DNA from: Pseudomonadota bacterium
GTDB lineage: Bacteria; Pseudomonadota; Alphaproteobacteria; Rhizobiales; Xanthobacteraceae
Reading direction: 5' to 3'
Length of the DNA: 8,571 nucleotides
NCBI GenBank assembly: GCA_023391175.1
Contig: JAEWBL010000221.1
Location: 1-8,571 of the forward strand
The position numbers and the translations under genes are program-made. The stretch's first letter is position 1, and each line of letters begins with the position of its first letter. Of this stretch, positions 7,412 to 8,571 are shown piece after piece. The notes beneath the pieces were generated by a model. It was not told the DNA's origin. It ran no database searches and was given only the letters and a program-made list of their open reading frames with translations.

Positions 7412-7417
7412 TATAAC
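7412..7417 (+). promoter_or_regulatory. Possible -10 element for the polysaccharide export gene
   Basis: TATAAC stands out in a GC-rich setting 37 bases before ATG 7455. Transcription starting around 7424 would give a 5' leader of about 30 bases. There is no good TTGAC-like -35 at 16-18 bases spacing, so the call is weak. If real, it rules out translation from the in-frame ATG at 7398. Confidence 0.25.
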
Positions 7418-7454
7418 AGCCCTGCTCCTCCAGCGGCGGGACCGTAGCGCGTCA

Positions 7455-8571
7455 ATGTTGTCGGCAAAAAAAATTCTCGTCTCGCTGCTGCTCGCAGCCG
7501 CAACCAGCGGCTGCACGGCGCTACCCTCTTCCGGCCCTTCCCGCGTCGAAATCGAAATGGCGCAGCCCTCCGACGACCAGCGCTATCTGCTGGTGGACGT
7601 GGACGACCGCACCCTGTCCCTTCTGGCGCAGGAGCGCCCCGCCACCTTCGGCGGCCGCTTCGGCGACTACCGCCCGCCCACCCGCTACGTGGTGGGCGTG
7701 GGTGACGTCATTTCCGTCACCATCTGGGAAGCGGCCGCCGGCGGCCTGTTCTCCGGCCCGGTCATCGACCGGCTCGGCACCGGCTCGCGCAGTGCCGCCA
7801 TCCCCGAGCAGCAGGTGGCGCAGGACGGCTCCATCACCGTGCCCTATGCCGGGCGCATCCCGGTGGCCGGCCGCACCACGGCGCAGATCGAGACCGCGGT
7901 GGTCGAGAAGCTGAGCGGCAAGGCCATCGAGCCTCAGGTGGTCGTGGTGGTCACGCGCAGCGTCAGCAACGCCGCCACCGTGCTCGGCGAGGCGACCTCC
8001 GGTGCGATCGTCCCGCTCTCCCCGCGCGGCGACCGCGTGCTCGACGTGATCGCGGCAGCCGGCGGCATCAAGATCCCCGCCCATGAGGTGTTCGTGCGCC
8101 TCAGCCGCAGCGGCAACACCGTCACCGTTCCCATGCAGGCGCTGCTCAACGATCCCAAGGAGGACGTCTACGTCCGTCCTCTGGACAAGATCGTTGTCAT
8201 CCGCGACCCGCAGACCTTCACCGTGTTCGGCGCCGCCGGAAACCCGACCATCGTGCCGTTCGACGCGGTGGGCATCACGCTCGAAGAGGCTGTGGCCCGC
8301 GTCGGTGGCGTGCTCGATTCCCGCGCGGATCCCTCCGGCGTCTATCTCATGCGCATCGAGCCGGTGCGCTTCGCCGCGCGCCTGCGGCCCGATTCCCAGC
8401 CGCTGGAAAGCCACGGCTACGTGCGCGTGATCTATCGCTGGAACATGCGCGACCCCAATTTCGTGTTCCTTGCCCGCGGCTTCCAGATCCGCAACAAGGA
8501 TGCGATCTACGTCGCCAACGCGCCGCTGGCGGACCTGCAGAAAGTCACCTCGCTGTTCAACTCCGTCGCCC
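7455..8571 (+). CDS. Outer-membrane polysaccharide export lipoprotein (Wza/KpsD/BexD family), 3' partial
   Basis: Export protein for capsule or exopolysaccharide, predicted to form the outer-membrane/periplasmic conduit of a Wzx/Wzy- or ABC-transporter-dependent system. The open frame yields 372 complete codons and has no stop before the edge. It starts M-L-S-A-K-K, then a hydrophobic segment and T-S-G-C20, a slightly atypical lipobox suggesting lipidation at Cys20. The polysaccharide-export domain (Pfam Poly_export) begins near Y78-V-V-G-V-G-D-V and includes I-P-E-Q-x-V, D-G-S-I-T-V-P-Y-A-G and L-x-D-V-I-A-A-A-G-G. SLBB-like segments follow (T-F-T-V-F-G-A-A-G, then L-E-E-A-V-A-R-V-G-G). Near the edge the R-N-K-D-A-I-Y-V-A-N-A motif marks the family C-terminus, so probably only some tens of residues are missing. 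ATG 7455 is chosen over in-frame ATG 7398 because it gives a clean lipoprotein signal. An A8 run covers codons 4-7. Confidence 0.9.
   Translation, partial: MLSAKKILVSLLLAAATSGCTALPSSGPSRVEIEMAQPSDDQRYLLVDVDDRTLSLLAQERPATFGGRFGDYRPPTRYVVGVGDVISVTIWEAAAGGLFSGPVIDRLGTGSRSAAIPEQQVAQDGSITVPYAGRIPVAGRTTAQIETAVVEKLSGKAIEPQVVVVVTRSVSNAATVLGEATSGAIVPLSPRGDRVLDVIAAAGGIKIPAHEVFVRLSRSGNTVTVPMQALLNDPKEDVYVRPLDKIVVIRDPQTFTVFGAAGNPTIVPFDAVGITLEEAVARVGGVLDSRADPSGVYLMRIEPVRFAARLRPDSQPLESHGYVRVIYRWNMRDPNFVFLARGFQIRNKDAIYVANAPLADLQKVTSLFNSVA

Larger units (their letters stand above)
7235..7454. promoter_or_regulatory. Divergent intergenic regulatory region
   Basis: This 220-base gap between the minus-strand SDR and the plus-strand export gene is the only sizeable non-coding stretch and must hold promoters for both. 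It is less GC-rich than its surroundings and dense in short palindromes: CGGCGCCG (7283-7290), GCACGTGC (7306-7313), CAACGTTG (7335-7342) and a 20-bp dyad (7345-7364). AACGTTG occurs twice, at 7336-7342 and 7372-7378. I found no convincing -35/-10 pair on either strand. Confidence 0.6.

Noticed and set aside
7250..7516. 88-residue minus-strand frame spanning the divergent intergenic region
   Set aside because: It overlaps the start of the export lipoprotein, has no homologous features or ribosome site, and its sequence looks random.
7521..8414. 297-residue minus-strand frame opposite the export gene
   Set aside because: Asp/His/Gly/Arg-rich shadow; the plus strand encodes a clear polysaccharide export protein throughout.

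Overview
The window is GC-rich, and its codon use and gene families fit an alphaproteobacterium, probably of the order Hyphomicrobiales (Xanthobacter/Azorhizobium-like relatives are a guess). I see no rRNA, tRNA, transposase, CRISPR array or phage gene. Nearly all of it is coding, with two partial genes at the edges and two complete genes between them.

Layout: (1) bases 1-4294, plus strand: the 3' part of a very large type Va autotransporter. At least 16 N-[ST]-[GA]-x-[IV] passenger modules are followed by a conserved passenger C-terminus and a complete outer-membrane beta-barrel ending in Phe. The N-terminus and signal peptide lie off the left edge. (2) 4306-6399, plus strand, only 11 bases after the autotransporter stop: a cytoplasmic TPR-sulfotransferase fusion, probably co-transcribed. 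(3) 6404-7234, minus strand, converging on the sulfotransferase with 4 bases between the stops: a short-chain dehydrogenase/reductase whose motifs resemble 3-ketodihydrosphingosine reductase. (4) 7235-7454: the only real intergenic region, lying between two divergent genes. It carries a 20-bp imperfect dyad, a possible -10 element and a possible hairpin over the SDR ribosome binding site. (5) 7455 to the right edge, plus strand: a lipoprotein of the Wza/KpsD/BexD-type outer-membrane polysaccharide export family, missing only its last residues. It runs off the window without a stop.

Together the genes suggest a cell-surface locus: a secreted adhesin-like protein, a PAPS-dependent sulfotransferase, a possible lipid or ketone reductase, and a capsule/EPS exporter. 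The most interesting idea is the autotransporter-sulfotransferase pair. It resembles the known pairs of an autotransporter with a cytoplasmic modifying enzyme (AIDA-I/Aah, TibA/TibC), but with sulfation in place of heptosylation. The sulfotransferase shows tyrosylprotein-sulfotransferase-like active-site landmarks at near-identical spacing and an OGT-like asparagine ladder in its TPRs. This is inference from sequence and context, not a demonstrated function.
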